NCBI GenBank assembly: GCA_019637915.1 | Contig: JAHBUV010000001.1 | Location: forward strand, 1,830,565 to 1,894,564 | DNA length: 64,000 bases | Source: Pseudobdellovibrionaceae bacterium | GTDB taxonomy: Bacteria > Bdellovibrionota > Bdellovibrionia > Bdellovibrionales > Bdellovibrionaceae | Reading direction: 5' to 3' | Shown: piece after piece, positions 28,034-42,379 of the stretch | How the letters are laid out: each line of letters opens with the position of its first letter | Position numbering within the stretch: position 1 is the stretch's first letter | Position numbers and translations under genes: made by a program | The notes under the pieces: generated by a model | Seen by the model: the letters and a program-made list of their open reading frames with translations, nothing else | Told to the model about the DNA's origin: nothing | Databases searched by the model: none

Positions 28034-28354
28034 TTAGACCAATTGGAAAGCGATGATCAAAGCGTAGATCACCAGGGACTCGATCAGGGCGAGACCGATG
28101 ATCATCGGGGTGAAGATCTTGCCGGAAGCGGCCGGGTTGCGGGCGATGCCATCGAGGGCCGTCGCGGCCGTGCGGCCTTGGGCCAAAGCGCCACCGAGAG
28201 CGGCGACGGAGATGGCGATCGCGGCGGCGATCGGCTTCAAACCGAGGTTAGCCGGGGCGGCGGCAACGGCGGTCGTCGCCTCTTGAGCGAGGGCCGGGGC
28301 GGCAGCGATCGTGGCAGCCATGAAAAGGGCGGCGTTTTTAACGAGATTTTTCAT
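28034..28354 (-). CDS. atpE: ATP synthase Fo subunit c, with N-terminal leader
   Basis: The c subunit forms the rotor ring. ATG 28354 follows AAGGAGAACACCACAG and gives 106 residues. About the first 24 look like a cleavable signal ([13 protein letters not shown]), then come the two membrane helices. Helix 2 carries the ion-binding Glu92 with Ser93 ([10 protein letters not shown]), and helix 1 has Gln59 (GALAQGR). The Gln/Glu spacing of 33, with Ser after Glu and a Tyr at 97, matches the Na+-type ring pattern, although the Thr after Ser is replaced by Leu. It is the last gene of the atpZIBE group. Confidence 0.93.
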   Translation of the reverse strand: MKNLVKNAALFMAATIAAAPALAQEATTAVAAAPANLGLKPIAAAIAISVAALGGALAQGRTAATALDGIARNPAASGKIFTPMIIGLALIESLVIYALIIAFQLV

Positions 28355-28407
28355 CTGTGGTGTTCTCCTTGTTCGAAACCAACTAAAATGAGTTTGTACT
28401 TCTTGAA

Positions 28408-29130
28408 TCAATGATCATGAGCCGTCGCGAGGGCAACATACACCATCGACAACAGCGTGAAAACAAAAGCTTGCAAGACGCAAACGAAAAGTCCCATGAC
28501 GTAGAAGGGGATCGGAACGATCGCCGGCACCATGTCCAGGAACATCCCCAGCACCTTGTGGTCACCCATCAGAACGTTGGCCAAGCGCAGACCCAACGAG
28601 ACGGGGCGAACCAGGTGGGAGATGATTTCGATGACGAACATGAAGGGCGCGAGCCAGAGAACCGGTCCCAGGAAGTGCTTCATGTAATTCACGAAGCCGT
28701 TCTCTTTGATGCCGAGGAAGTTGTAAGCCAGGAACATGAACAAACCGAAGGCGAGGGTGGTGTTCAGGTTTTCAGTCGCCGGCGTCATGCCCGGGATCAC
28801 GCCGATCAGGTTGTTCAGAAGAACGAAGAAAAAAACCGCCGCGAACATCGGCACGTACGCGCGCCCATGCTCACCGATCACGGTGTTCGCCAAACCCGAA
28901 ACAAGTTCCGTGATCATTTCGAAAAAACCGCGAATCGAAAAGCGCCCCGCCGGGACAACGGCTTGCTCGCCGTTGCCGAGACGGGCGCGAGCCAAAGCAC
29001 CCAAGCTCACGGCCGCCAGGCCGGCGATTCCCAAAGTGGCGACCGCAATCATGGCCTCACCTTGCTTGGAGTGAGCATCAAAGTGGGGAACCATTTCCGT
29101 CAACGCGAGTTGAGTCCAATTAAAAGCCAT
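28408..29130 (-). CDS. atpB: ATP synthase Fo subunit a
   Basis: Subunit a is the stator channel through which ions enter and leave the c ring. The 240-residue membrane protein contains the essential arginine in [18 protein letters not shown] and an N-terminal segment with the usual ending [19 protein letters not shown] in the last helix. Its start has AGAGGAAAA upstream and overlaps the atpI frame by 11 bp. Confidence 0.95.
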   Translation of the reverse strand: MAFNWTQLALTEMVPHFDAHSKQGEAMIAVATLGIAGLAAVSLGALARARLGNGEQAVVPAGRFSIRGFFEMITELVSGLANTVIGEHGRAYVPMFAAVFFFVLLNNLIGVIPGMTPATENLNTTLAFGLFMFLAYNFLGIKENGFVNYMKHFLGPVLWLAPFMFVIEIISHLVRPVSLGLRLANVLMGDHKVLGMFLDMVPAIVPIPFYVMGLFVCVLQAFVFTLLSMVYVALATAHDH

Positions 29131-29527
29131 TTTTCCTCTGAGCGTAAATCAGGGACGTCACTATGAAGCTCGATAACCCCAGGGTGAGCCACAAAGCCTG
29201 CACCCAAGGCCACCGTAACGATTGATAAATAATGACCCCTAAAATCGCGTACTTGAATACAATGATGGGGAGTGCGAGGGCAATCAGTTTTTTACGAAAA
29301 ATCAGGCTCCATCCCAGCGCCAACAGGCCGAAATTGAGCAAAGCCAGGCTGGATCCAAGCAGGTACGACAGTGTCTGATGCGGAGAGCTAAAAAGCCAAA
29401 GGCCTCCACTCCCTGCCGCCATCACCAAAAGGTGAATTACAAAGAGGGGTCGGAGGGGGAAGGGGGGTTTTCCTTCTCCTCCTGTTTCTGAAAGAGGCGG
29501 ACCAGCCAAATGATTTGAATCAGCCAA
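29120..29527 (-). CDS. atpI: AtpI-like ATP synthase accessory membrane protein
   Basis: This small protein has four predicted membrane helices (FVIHLLVMAAGSGGLWLF; LLGSSLALLNFGLLALG; ALPIIVFKYAILGVIIY; LWLTLGLSSFIVTSLIY). AtpI proteins assist c-ring assembly. The frame opens with TTG at 29527, well inside atpZ (90-bp overlap). Later in-frame GTG/ATG codons near 29420 would cut into helix 1, so the true start is uncertain. Position between atpZ and atpB supports the assignment. Confidence 0.72.
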   Translation of the reverse strand: MADSNHLAGPPLSETGGEGKPPFPLRPLFVIHLLVMAAGSGGLWLFSSPHQTLSYLLGSSLALLNFGLLALGWSLIFRKKLIALALPIIVFKYAILGVIIYQSLRWPWVQALWLTLGLSSFIVTSLIYAQRKNGF

Positions 29528-29673
29528 GCAGCGAGGAAAATGAGGGCCAGGGCCGCGAAAATCAAACCTTTTGTTTGATAGGTCTTATCGAGCTCGCGGC
29601 CGATGAGAAAAGCGCCGTAAACCATCACTCCAATTTCAACGCCCATCCCGGCGAAAACGAGGAACCTTTGCAT
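29437..29673 (-). CDS. atpZ: AtpZ-like protein (DUF, ATP synthase accessory)
   Basis: This 78-residue protein has two membrane helices joined by a short charged loop (FAGMGVEIGVMVYGAFLIGRELDK; FAALALIFLAAWLIQIIWLV). This is the AtpZ pattern, commonly found as the first gene of atp operons with atpI. The ATG overlaps the stop of the TPR lipoprotein gene by 1 bp (TAATG). Confidence 0.78.
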   Translation of the reverse strand: MQRFLVFAGMGVEIGVMVYGAFLIGRELDKTYQTKGLIFAALALIFLAAWLIQIIWLVRLFQKQEEKENPPSPSDPSL

Positions 29674-30471
29674 TACTTTCGTCCGAACCCTTTCGCCCCT
29701 GGTTGGTTGCGCATGCGCTCTTGAAGCCGCTTGATCCGGAGTTCCAGGTAGTCCGCCGACATCGAACCGCCTGGTTTCAAATCATGAAGCACCTGGATGG
29801 CGGAACGAAAATCCTGGTTTTCCTCGTAGCAAACGGCCAGCTGCAAAGCGACGTTTTCCTGTCGGGAGCGTTCCGGGAAATCCCGCATGAGCTGCTTGTA
29901 AATTTCGGCGGCGGTGGAGAATTGCTTTTGCGCGACGAGGATGTTGCCCTTGAGGTTCAAGGCGCTGAACTTCGTCACCGCTTCGATCTTTTCCTTCAGC
30001 AGATCGTCGACTTCGCTCTCGGCCTGTTTGAACTGCCCCATGTAGAAGTACGAACGGGCCAGGGCGATCTTGAATTTCGCCCACTCCGCCGTCGGCAGGG
30101 GCATCGCCAGCAGCTTGCTGTACTCCTGCACGGCCTTTTCGTAATCGTTGAGGTTGTCGAAATAGATGGCCGCCAGTTGCTTCTGGGCGTTTTCGCGGAT
30201 CTTCGGGTCCTTGGCGTGCAAAACCAGGTGGCGGTTGAAAAAAGCGGCTTTCTTGAAGTCCTTGAGTTCAAAAACGGACACGCGCGCGGCTTCCTTCGAG
30301 GCCGCGATCGCCTCATCGCTCTCCGGGGCGCGCTTCAAAACCCTCTCGAACGTGCTCAAGGCGATGCGGTAATGCTCTTGCTCGACCTGGGAAAAACCGT
30401 CTTTCAGGTCCCGCTCCAGGGGCGAGGAGCAGGCCACAAGCCCCGTCCAGGCCCCCAGCAACAAAAGGAAT

Positions 30472-30488
<17 letters not shown>
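29673..30488 (-). CDS. TPR-containing putative lipoprotein
   Basis: A signal peptide ends in the lipobox LVAC (Cys 20 of the GTG form). It is followed by tetratricopeptide repeats (for example YRIALSTFERVLKRAPESDE; YEKAVQEYSKLLAMPLPTAE; FSTAAEIYKQLMRDFPERS). It resembles BamD/YbgF-type envelope TPR lipoproteins. I favour GTG 30488, which has GAGGAAC at a good distance; ATG 30503 would add five residues. It overlaps the 3' end of gyrA and precedes atpZ, so it sits within the origin-proximal operon. Specific role unknown. Confidence 0.78.
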
Positions 30489-32928
<2,440 letters not shown>

Positions 32929-32954
32929 GTGATTCCTCCGCGTTCCGGCCGGTC

Positions 32955-36524
<3,570 letters not shown>

Positions 36525-36525
<1 letters not shown>

Positions 36526-37631
36526 CAGATTCTCATCGGCATGATGACACAGGTGTAAGTCGCGTCGGCATGGGGACGCATCAAACCGGGCGACAGCTGG
36601 TCGTTCAGTTCGAAATCGATTTCATCCTGCTGAATCGCGCCCAGGATGTCCTGGATGTAACGGGCGTTGAAACCCACTTTGATGTCGTGGCCGGCGTATT
36701 GAACCTCGATCTCGTCCTTCGCGTCCCCGAGCTCGGGATTGTTCGAAGAGATCTCCATGCGGCCGTTGCTGAGATTGAGCAGCACGGCTTTGGATTTTTC
36801 ATTGGCCATCATCGAGACTTTTTTCAACGAGGAAAGGAAAGCGTCCCGACGGATGCGGACCTTCTGAGGAAGTTTCGCAGGAATGAATTGCTGATAGTTG
36901 GGGTATTTCCCTTCGATCAGACGGATCATCAGCGTGGTGGAATCGGAACGCAGGATGAATTGCGAACCTTCAATGGCGATTTCCACGGGTCCTTCCACAC
37001 CCTCGAGGATCTTTTTGATCTCGTGAAGGCCTTTGCGCGGGATGATCACGCCTTGCGGGACAGTGGATTTCAAGCCTTCGATGTTTTTGGAAACGAGGCT
37101 CAAACGGTGACCGTCGGTCGCCACCATCTTGAAACCGTTGCCGGGTTGGATCTCGAAAAAAACGCCGTTCAGGTGGTAACGGGTTTCGTCGCTGGAAACG
37201 CTGTAGATCGTTTTATCGATCATCTCTTTCAAAACGGGAGCATCCGTTTTCAGGAAAGCCTGGGAAGAGTAGGTGGGGAAAATCGGATACTCTTCCGCGC
37301 TGACACCGACCAATTGCGAACGGTACTTCCCTTGTTCGATCTGCAGCCAGTTGTTTTCTTTTTTCACCAAACGGATCGGGCCTTCCGACAACTCTTTGAC
37401 GATCTCAAAAAGTTTTTTCGCGCTCACCGCGACTTTACCGGCTTGCACGATTTTGGCGGGGACCTGATCGGTCAGGCTGACCTCCAAATCCGTGGCGAAG
37501 ACTTTGAGGGAATCCTTCTCCGCTTCGAGAAGGATGTTCACCAGAACGGGCATCGTGTTTCTTTTCTCCACGATGTTCTGTGTGGGGCCAACCAGGTTCA
37601 AAAGATCTTTCTTTTCAATTTCGACTTTCAT
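36525..37631 (-). CDS. dnaN: DNA polymerase III beta clamp
   Basis: DnaN forms the sliding clamp that tethers the replicase to DNA. The 368-residue protein begins MKVEIEKKDLLNLVGPTQNIVEKRNTMP and ends with the canonical clamp C-terminus (VIMPMRI). Three repeated clamp domains are compatible with the length. It is separated from dnaA by about 215 bp that hold candidate origin elements. Confidence 0.97.
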
Positions 37632-37847
37632 GGGCCCTCTTTTTATCCCTATATCTAGTATTATTAAAGTCGTAGTAGTCGTAGGAGCGGGGAAAACCTA
37701 TCAAATTCTATAACCCGCTGTAAACACTCAAAAAGAACCGTGGATAAAGCCTTTCATGTCGGACTCGCAGCGTCTCGTTTTTTGGGGACAATTTTCGTGC
37801 ACAATCCAATCCCCCTGCTTTTCCACGCACGCATCCACATCCCCCAT
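37632..37847. other. Candidate oriC segment between dnaA and dnaN
   Basis: This non-coding stretch contains an AT-rich part (about 37641-37670), TAG triplets just after it (37673-37684, TAGTAGTCGTAG), a short GC block (37685-37692), and TCCACA-type DnaA boxes: TTATCCACG on the minus strand (37739-37747), GCATCCACA (37831-37839), and a further ATCCACA on the minus strand just inside the dnaA end (37865-37871). The order AT-rich, TAG triplets, GC block, boxes resembles the unwinding element of bacterial origins. It is predicted, not proven. Confidence 0.55.
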
Positions 37848-39254
37848 TCACAGCCCGGTGATATTGTGGATGTGAGTTTCCAAACCTTCGACATGCTTGA
37901 AGATATCCTGATCCGTGGCCTGTAGATGTTTGACCCGATCAATGGCATTCATGACGGTGGTGTGGTCTTTGCCGCCAAAGGCCTTCCCGATGTCGGTGTA
38001 GGACTTATCGAGGAACTTCTTGATCAGGAACATGCAGATCTGCCGGGGAACCACGATGGGCTTGGCCCGGGTGCTGGATTTCAGATCAGAGATCTTCACG
38101 TTGAAATGATCGGCCACGAGCTTTTGCACGTCCTCCACCGAAATGGCGGAATGAGTTTCGTGATTAGCCAAAAGCTTCTTCACCAGGTCGTGATCAATCT
38201 GCAAACCTTGAAGTTCAGAGAAGATTTTCACCTTCTTCAGGTTGCCCTCAAGCTCGCGGATGGAGCGTTTGGAGATGCGCGCGATGTAGTGAACCGCGTC
38301 TTCCGGCAGGCGAATCTGGAATTGCTCCGCTTTGTAGCGAAGAATCGCGATCCGGGTTTCCAGATCCGGCATGGTGATATCGGCGATCAGGCCACGCTCA
38401 AGGCGGGTGCGATTGCGATCTTCCAAGTTCATGATATCTTTCGGCATTCGATCGCTCGCCAGGATGATCTGCTTTTTGCGGTCGATGAAGGTGTTCAGGG
38501 TGTGGAAAAACTCTTCCCGAGTTGATTCCCCTTTTCCCAACAGCTGAATATCGTCCACCAGCAGCACATCGTAGCTTTCGCGGTACTTTTGCTGAAATTG
38601 ATCCATCTTGTGATGTCGGATCGATGCAATACACTCATTCATGAATCTTTCCGCGGAGATATAAAGAATCCGCAAGTGCGGAGCCTGCTCACGGATGTAG
38701 TTGCCGGCCGCGTGCAAAAGGTGGCTTTTTCCCATCCCCACCGGTCCGTAAATCAGCAGGGGATTGTAATCGTCCGCGCCGGGATTGCGGGCCACGTTGT
38801 AGCAAGCCGCATGGGCGAATTCGGAATTTTTCCCGACCACGAAGGTGTGAAAAGTCCATTCCGACTTCAAGGGCTCTGGATAGCCACGATGGTCTTTTTG
38901 AGTAGTCGCCGCCGCAGGCTTTCCAGGCGCTTCATGGTAGCTCATGGCCTCGTGAAGGGCGTGGGGGTTTTCCGGCGAGACGGGCGTTTTGTGGCCCGTC
39001 ACCACAAACTCGACCTCAAACGGGCGTTGGCAAGCCTCTGAAATCTCTGAATAAATTTTATCCTGGAGGTTCTGAATCACCCAGTATTGGTGAAGCGCAT
39101 TGGGAACGCCCAAAGTGAAGCGCAAACGGCCGTTGTTATCGGCCGAATTGAGGTATTCAATCGGGTCTAACCAGGTGGCCAGAAGCTTGTTGTTCTCGTT
39201 CCGGCTTTTCATTCGTGATTTGATGCCGTCCCAGAACATTGATGTGATTTCCAC
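37848..39254 (-). CDS. dnaA: Chromosomal replication initiator DnaA
   Basis: DnaA binds DnaA boxes, melts the origin and loads DnaB. The 468-residue protein has N-terminal domain I, a linker, the AAA+ domain with Walker A GPVGMGKSHLLHA and Walker B VLLVDDIQLL, and the C-terminal helix-turn-helix SYTDIGKAFGGKDHTTVMNA that reads DnaA boxes. I use GTG 39254, preceded by GAGGGGG at 8 nt spacing; this site can be masked by a leader hairpin. Confidence 0.96.
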   Translation of the reverse strand: MEITSMFWDGIKSRMKSRNENNKLLATWLDPIEYLNSADNNGRLRFTLGVPNALHQYWVIQNLQDKIYSEISEACQRPFEVEFVVTGHKTPVSPENPHALHEAMSYHEAPGKPAAATTQKDHRGYPEPLKSEWTFHTFVVGKNSEFAHAACYNVARNPGADDYNPLLIYGPVGMGKSHLLHAAGNYIREQAPHLRILYISAERFMNECIASIRHHKMDQFQQKYRESYDVLLVDDIQLLGKGESTREEFFHTLNTFIDRKKQIILASDRMPKDIMNLEDRNRTRLERGLIADITMPDLETRIAILRYKAEQFQIRLPEDAVHYIARISKRSIRELEGNLKKVKIFSELQGLQIDHDLVKKLLANHETHSAISVEDVQKLVADHFNVKISDLKSSTRAKPIVVPRQICMFLIKKFLDKSYTDIGKAFGGKDHTTVMNAIDRVKHLQATDQDIFKHVEGLETHIHNITGL

Positions 39255-39258
39255 GAGA

Positions 39259-39317
39259 AGACCCCCTCTTCGCGTTCACGCTCAGATCGGTGAGTGTGCA
39301 AGCTGAAGGAGGGGTCT
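39259..39317 (-). promoter_or_regulatory. dnaA: Long leader hairpin covering the dnaA ribosome-binding site
   Basis: On the minus strand, plus positions 39305-39317 (reads AGACCCCTCCTTC) can pair with 39259-39271 (reads GAAGAGGGGGTCT): 12 of 13 pairs form including one G-U. Within the loop, CACACTCA and TGAGCGTG (plus 39291-39298 and 39277-39284) give a second stem. The 3' arm contains the dnaA ribosome-binding site. This suggests translation control, but it depends on where transcription starts. Confidence 0.45.
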
Positions 39318-39344
39318 AACAACCGCTTGCAGAGTTTTCAAGGG

Positions 39345-39373
39345 TTGACCCATGTGCCGCGTTGTGATTTATT
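39345..39373 (+). promoter_or_regulatory. Candidate promoter for rpmH operon
   Basis: TTGACC (39345-39350), a 17-bp spacer and TTTATT (39368-39373) form a plausible sigma70-type promoter reading toward rpmH, with a start near 39380. It overlaps a palindrome (39372-39401). Confidence 0.45.
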
Positions 39374-39401
39374 CCACCCCCACGTATCTCGTGGTGTGGA
39401 A
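39372..39401. promoter_or_regulatory. Near-palindrome with TTCCAC arms between dnaA and rpmH
   Basis: The sequence TTCCACCCCCACG (39372-39384) faces CGTGGTGTGGAA (39390-39401) across a 5-bp spacer. The right arm reads TTCCACA on the minus strand, close to a DnaA box core. The left arm includes CCCACGTAT, which recurs at 39409-39417, 30 bp downstream. It may be an operator or DnaA autoregulation site. Confidence 0.4.
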
Positions 39402-39464
39402 CAAAAAGCCCACGTATATATAGTCACTCTGACGTCATATTGCGTCGTAAAGTTTGGAGATTCT

Positions 39465-39614
39465 ATGAAGCGCACTTATCAACCGTCCAATCGCCGTCGT
39501 AAGACCACCCACGGTTTCCGTTCCCGCATGGCCACCAAAGGTGGACAAAAAGTTCTCTCCGCTCGTCGTGCAAAAGGCCGCAAACGCCTTGTCGTCAAAG
39601 CCGGTGGAAAGTAA
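39465..39614 (+). CDS. rpmH: 50S ribosomal protein L34
   Basis: This 49-residue, strongly basic protein has the invariant L34 sequence start [21 protein letters not shown] and the end [13 protein letters not shown]. The ATG at 39465 is preceded by TTGGAGATTCT. It starts the rightward origin-proximal operon, opposite to dnaA. Confidence 0.96.
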   Translation: MKRTYQPSNRRRKTTHGFRSRMATKGGQKVLSARRAKGRKRLVVKAGGK

Positions 39615-39996
39615 CTCTCTCTCTGTCCTGAAAAAGAACTCGGAGTTTCTCGCCCTCAAAAAGAATGGCCGACGTTATTGGCCCTCCAATTGGATGCTTC
39701 TGAATTACCGCTTGGAGACGACAGGGAGCTTGCGCTTTGGCGTCACCGCGTCCCGGAAGGTGGGTTCCGCCGTTGTGCGGAACCGCCTGAAAAGATGGTG
39801 TCGGGAATACTTCCGTGAACTCAACAGGACTGAGCGAGGCTTCGGGGCCGAGATCAATGTCATTTTCAAACCAATCGATCAGGGTTTCTACAAGGGTTTG
39901 CCCCACGGAGAGTTCATCCGTGTTTTGGAGCAAGGCCTCGAAACTCTTCGAAAAAGCGGTCAAGTTCAGCGCTCTCGCGTTGATGGCCGCTTATAG
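39604..39996 (+). CDS. rnpA: Ribonuclease P protein component
   Basis: RnpA binds the RNase P RNA and assists 5' maturation of tRNAs. The family signature [14 protein letters not shown] is present, with the N-terminal [19 protein letters not shown] start at GTG 39604, which overlaps the last 11 bp of rpmH and gives 130 residues; the frame is open further to 39541 inside rpmH, but the extra residues do not belong to the family. Confidence 0.88.
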   Translation: MESNSLSVLKKNSEFLALKKNGRRYWPSNWMLLNYRLETTGSLRFGVTASRKVGSAVVRNRLKRWCREYFRELNRTERGFGAEINVIFKPIDQGFYKGLPHGEFIRVLEQGLETLRKSGQVQRSRVDGRL

Positions 39997-40207
39997 AACG
40001 ATCGGCACCAACCACTTGGGTGGGCAATGCCGTTTCCAGCCCTCTTGCTCTGAGTATGCGGTTGAGGCTTTGAATACTCACGCGCCCCATCGCGCCCTTT
40101 CACTCATTCTTCGTCGACTGCTTCGTTGCCGCCCCGGCGGACCTTTCGGGTTCGATCCGGTTCCCCCCAATGCCTGCTGTGGAGAACATCACCATGCGAA
40201 CGCCTGA
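39920..40207 (+). CDS. yidD: Membrane protein insertion efficiency factor YidD
   Basis: YidD is a small amphipathic protein that aids YidC. The family core GGQCRFQPSCSEYAVEAL and RRLLRCRPGGPFGFDPVP is clear. GTG 39920 has ACGGAGAG at good spacing and gives 95 residues. The gene overlaps the end of rnpA by 77 bp and the start of yidC by 14 bp, an unusually dense arrangement. Confidence 0.88.
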   Translation: MFWSKASKLFEKAVKFSALALMAAYRTIGTNHLGGQCRFQPSCSEYAVEALNTHAPHRALSLILRRLLRCRPGGPFGFDPVPPNACCGEHHHANA

Positions 40208-41816
40208 CCAGAATCCGCTGACGGACCGTAAGACTCTCATCGCGATCGCCGTGGTGATCGTCTTCATGGTCGCTTGGCAGCATTACATGACCACCAAATA
40301 TCCCCCGGCGGCTCACACGCAAACACCGATTGCCGCCCCGGCGCAGGACCCGCGCGCGGTTTCGAATCCCGCGGAGCCGAACCTGAATGCCGTTCCCCGC
40401 GCCGAAGCCGATGTGAAAAACACGGCCGTGATGAAGCCCGAAGAGCTGCTGACCTACGAAGACGACCGCATCCGCTTCACGCTGTCCAGCCACGGCATGG
40501 GTTTGAAAGAGTACATCGTGAAAGACTACAAACAGACCGATGGGGAGCCGATCCGTCTTGGCTTTTCCCCCCTGGCGAGTCTTTTCGAAGTGCGCTGGGT
40601 TGACAGCTCGCGCCCCCTGGTGTTCGAGGTTCGCCAGACGGCGGAAGGTCGTTTTGAAGGGGTGGCGCGGGAAAGCGGCATGGTTTTCCGTCGCGAACTC
40701 TTTTACGATGCCGGCAACCGGTCTTTCCAGAGCGCCTTGAAAGTGGACGGCGTCAACGCGGAAATCAGCCGCGGATTGGGTGTGATGGTTCCGGACACCA
40801 TTCACGTGGCCCAGAACTCCTCGATCTTTTTCCCCTCCTACGATCACCAGGATTTTTTCGTTTCCCATGGCGGGAAAACGGAGTCCGTGAACTTCAATCA
40901 CGCCAAAGAAAACATCCGCCGTGATTTCACCGCCGCCTCCCTGGTGTCGGTGGGCAATCAGTACTTCACTTCCGTGGTTTTGGACCAATCCGAGATCGCG
41001 CCGGACGTGGTTTTGACGGCTGATCTGAATCAAAAGACGGCGTTGGCCGAATTGATCTACAAACCCCTCAAAACCGCGGGCGAGCTGGCTTTCCATCAGG
41101 TTTTTTACGCCGGCCCCAAGTCCATCGACGTGCTGAAAAAGATCAACCCGGCGATGGAAAACGTCATCGATTTCGGTTACCTCGCGGTGATCGCCAAGCC
41201 GCTTTTGTACGTGATGAAGTGGTTCCACAGCATGATCCCCAACTGGGGCGTGGCGATCATCCTGCTGACGCTTCTCGTGCGCTTCGCGGTGCTGCCCTTC
41301 AACCTGATGTCGATGCGCTCGATGAAGGCCATGCAGAAGATCCAGCCGCACATCAACCAGCTGCGCGAGCGCCACAAGGAAGACCCGATGACCTTGAACC
41401 GGGAGATGATGGCCCTGATGAAGGAGCACAAGGCGAATCCCTTGGGCGGTTGCCTGCCGATGCTGATCCAGATCCCGATTTTCTTCGCGCTCTTCCGCGT
41501 GATCGGCTCCAGCGTCGAACTGTATCAGTCGCCCTTCGCGTTTTGGATCCACGATCTGAGCCTGCACGACCCTTTTTACGTCCTGCCCGTTCTGATGGGC
41601 GTGACGATGTACCTGCAGCAGAAACTGACTCCGACCACGATGGATCCGGCGCAAGCCAAGATCATGCAGTTCCTGCCGCTGGTCTTCACCGTCTTCATGT
41701 TACAACTTCCGAGCGGCTTGACCCTTTACATGGTGGTCAGCTCCGTTTTCGGGATCATTCAGCAGTATTTCATTCTTAAAGACTCGAAGGCTCTTGTGCC
41801 TGCGAAAACGAAGTAG
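40194..41816 (+). CDS. yidC: Membrane protein insertase YidC
   Basis: YidC inserts and folds inner-membrane proteins, including subunits a and c of the ATP synthase. The 540-residue protein (ATG 40194, TGGAGA upstream) has an N-terminal membrane anchor, a periplasmic beta-domain (about 75-320), and the C-terminal insertase helices (AKPLLYVMKWFHSMIPNWG; NPLGGCLPMLIQIPIFFALF). Length matches Gram-negative YidC. Confidence 0.95.
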   Translation: MRTPDQNPLTDRKTLIAIAVVIVFMVAWQHYMTTKYPPAAHTQTPIAAPAQDPRAVSNPAEPNLNAVPRAEADVKNTAVMKPEELLTYEDDRIRFTLSSHGMGLKEYIVKDYKQTDGEPIRLGFSPLASLFEVRWVDSSRPLVFEVRQTAEGRFEGVARESGMVFRRELFYDAGNRSFQSALKVDGVNAEISRGLGVMVPDTIHVAQNSSIFFPSYDHQDFFVSHGGKTESVNFNHAKENIRRDFTAASLVSVGNQYFTSVVLDQSEIAPDVVLTADLNQKTALAELIYKPLKTAGELAFHQVFYAGPKSIDVLKKINPAMENVIDFGYLAVIAKPLLYVMKWFHSMIPNWGVAIILLTLLVRFAVLPFNLMSMRSMKAMQKIQPHINQLRERHKEDPMTLNREMMALMKEHKANPLGGCLPMLIQIPIFFALFRVIGSSVELYQSPFAFWIHDLSLHDPFYVLPVLMGVTMYLQQKLTPTTMDPAQAKIMQFLPLVFTVFMLQLPSGLTLYMVVSSVFGIIQQYFILKDSKALVPAKTK

Positions 41817-41828
41817 AGGAGAGGGACA

Positions 41829-42374
41829 ATGAATTTCTTTAAAAAACTTTTCGGCGGTGGCAAATCCAAAGGCGATGGCGTCGAGAGCCTGGTTGAAGAG
41901 AATCTGGCGAATCTGCTGGAAAAATCCGGCTTCGACCTGAGTTACTCCGTCCGTTCCGACAAAGACGACGGCGGCGACGCGATCGTCACGGTCGAGCTCT
42001 CTGGGAACGATGAAGAGCTGATCAAAGACAAAAAAGGCCAGGTTTTGGACGCCATTCAGCTTTATTTGAAGCGCGTCGTTCAGCACAATTTCCCCGAAGA
42101 CAAAACCACGATCACCGTGGACTGCGGCGGTTACCGCGAAGAGAGCGAACAAGCCCTCATCGAACGCGCGGAAAGCCTGAAGCAAATCGCCATCGAACAG
42201 GGGAAATCGGTTTATTACCGGGCTCTCGCCCCGAAAGACCGCAAAGTGGTGCACCAATACCTCGCCAAAGACCCCCGCGTGAAAAGCCGCTCTTTGGGTG
42301 ATGGCTTGTACAAAAAAATCAAAATCTACCCGGCGAAAAGCACCGCGCAAGCGGGCGATGCCGTGATCGACTGA
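41829..42374 (+). CDS. jag: Jag/KhpB-type RNA-binding protein
   Basis: This 181-residue protein has an N-terminal Jag-N segment (MNFFKKLFGGGKSKGDGVES), a KH domain (ELIKDKKGQVLDAIQLYLKRVV), and a C-terminal R3H domain (DRKVVHQYLAKDPRVKSRSLGDG). Such proteins bind RNA and affect cell wall and elongation in other bacteria. The order rnpA-yidD-yidC-jag-mnmE is a conserved block. Confidence 0.9.
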   Translation: MNFFKKLFGGGKSKGDGVESLVEENLANLLEKSGFDLSYSVRSDKDDGGDAIVTVELSGNDEELIKDKKGQVLDAIQLYLKRVVQHNFPEDKTTITVDCGGYREESEQALIERAESLKQIAIEQGKSVYYRALAPKDRKVVHQYLAKDPRVKSRSLGDGLYKKIKIYPAKSTAQAGDAVID

Positions 42375-42379
42375 ATTCC

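Noticed and set aside
39372-39401. Third parS site near dnaA
   Set aside because: The arms start TTCCAC but the centre is not ACGTG-type and the spacing is wrong; it does not match the 16-bp parS palindrome.
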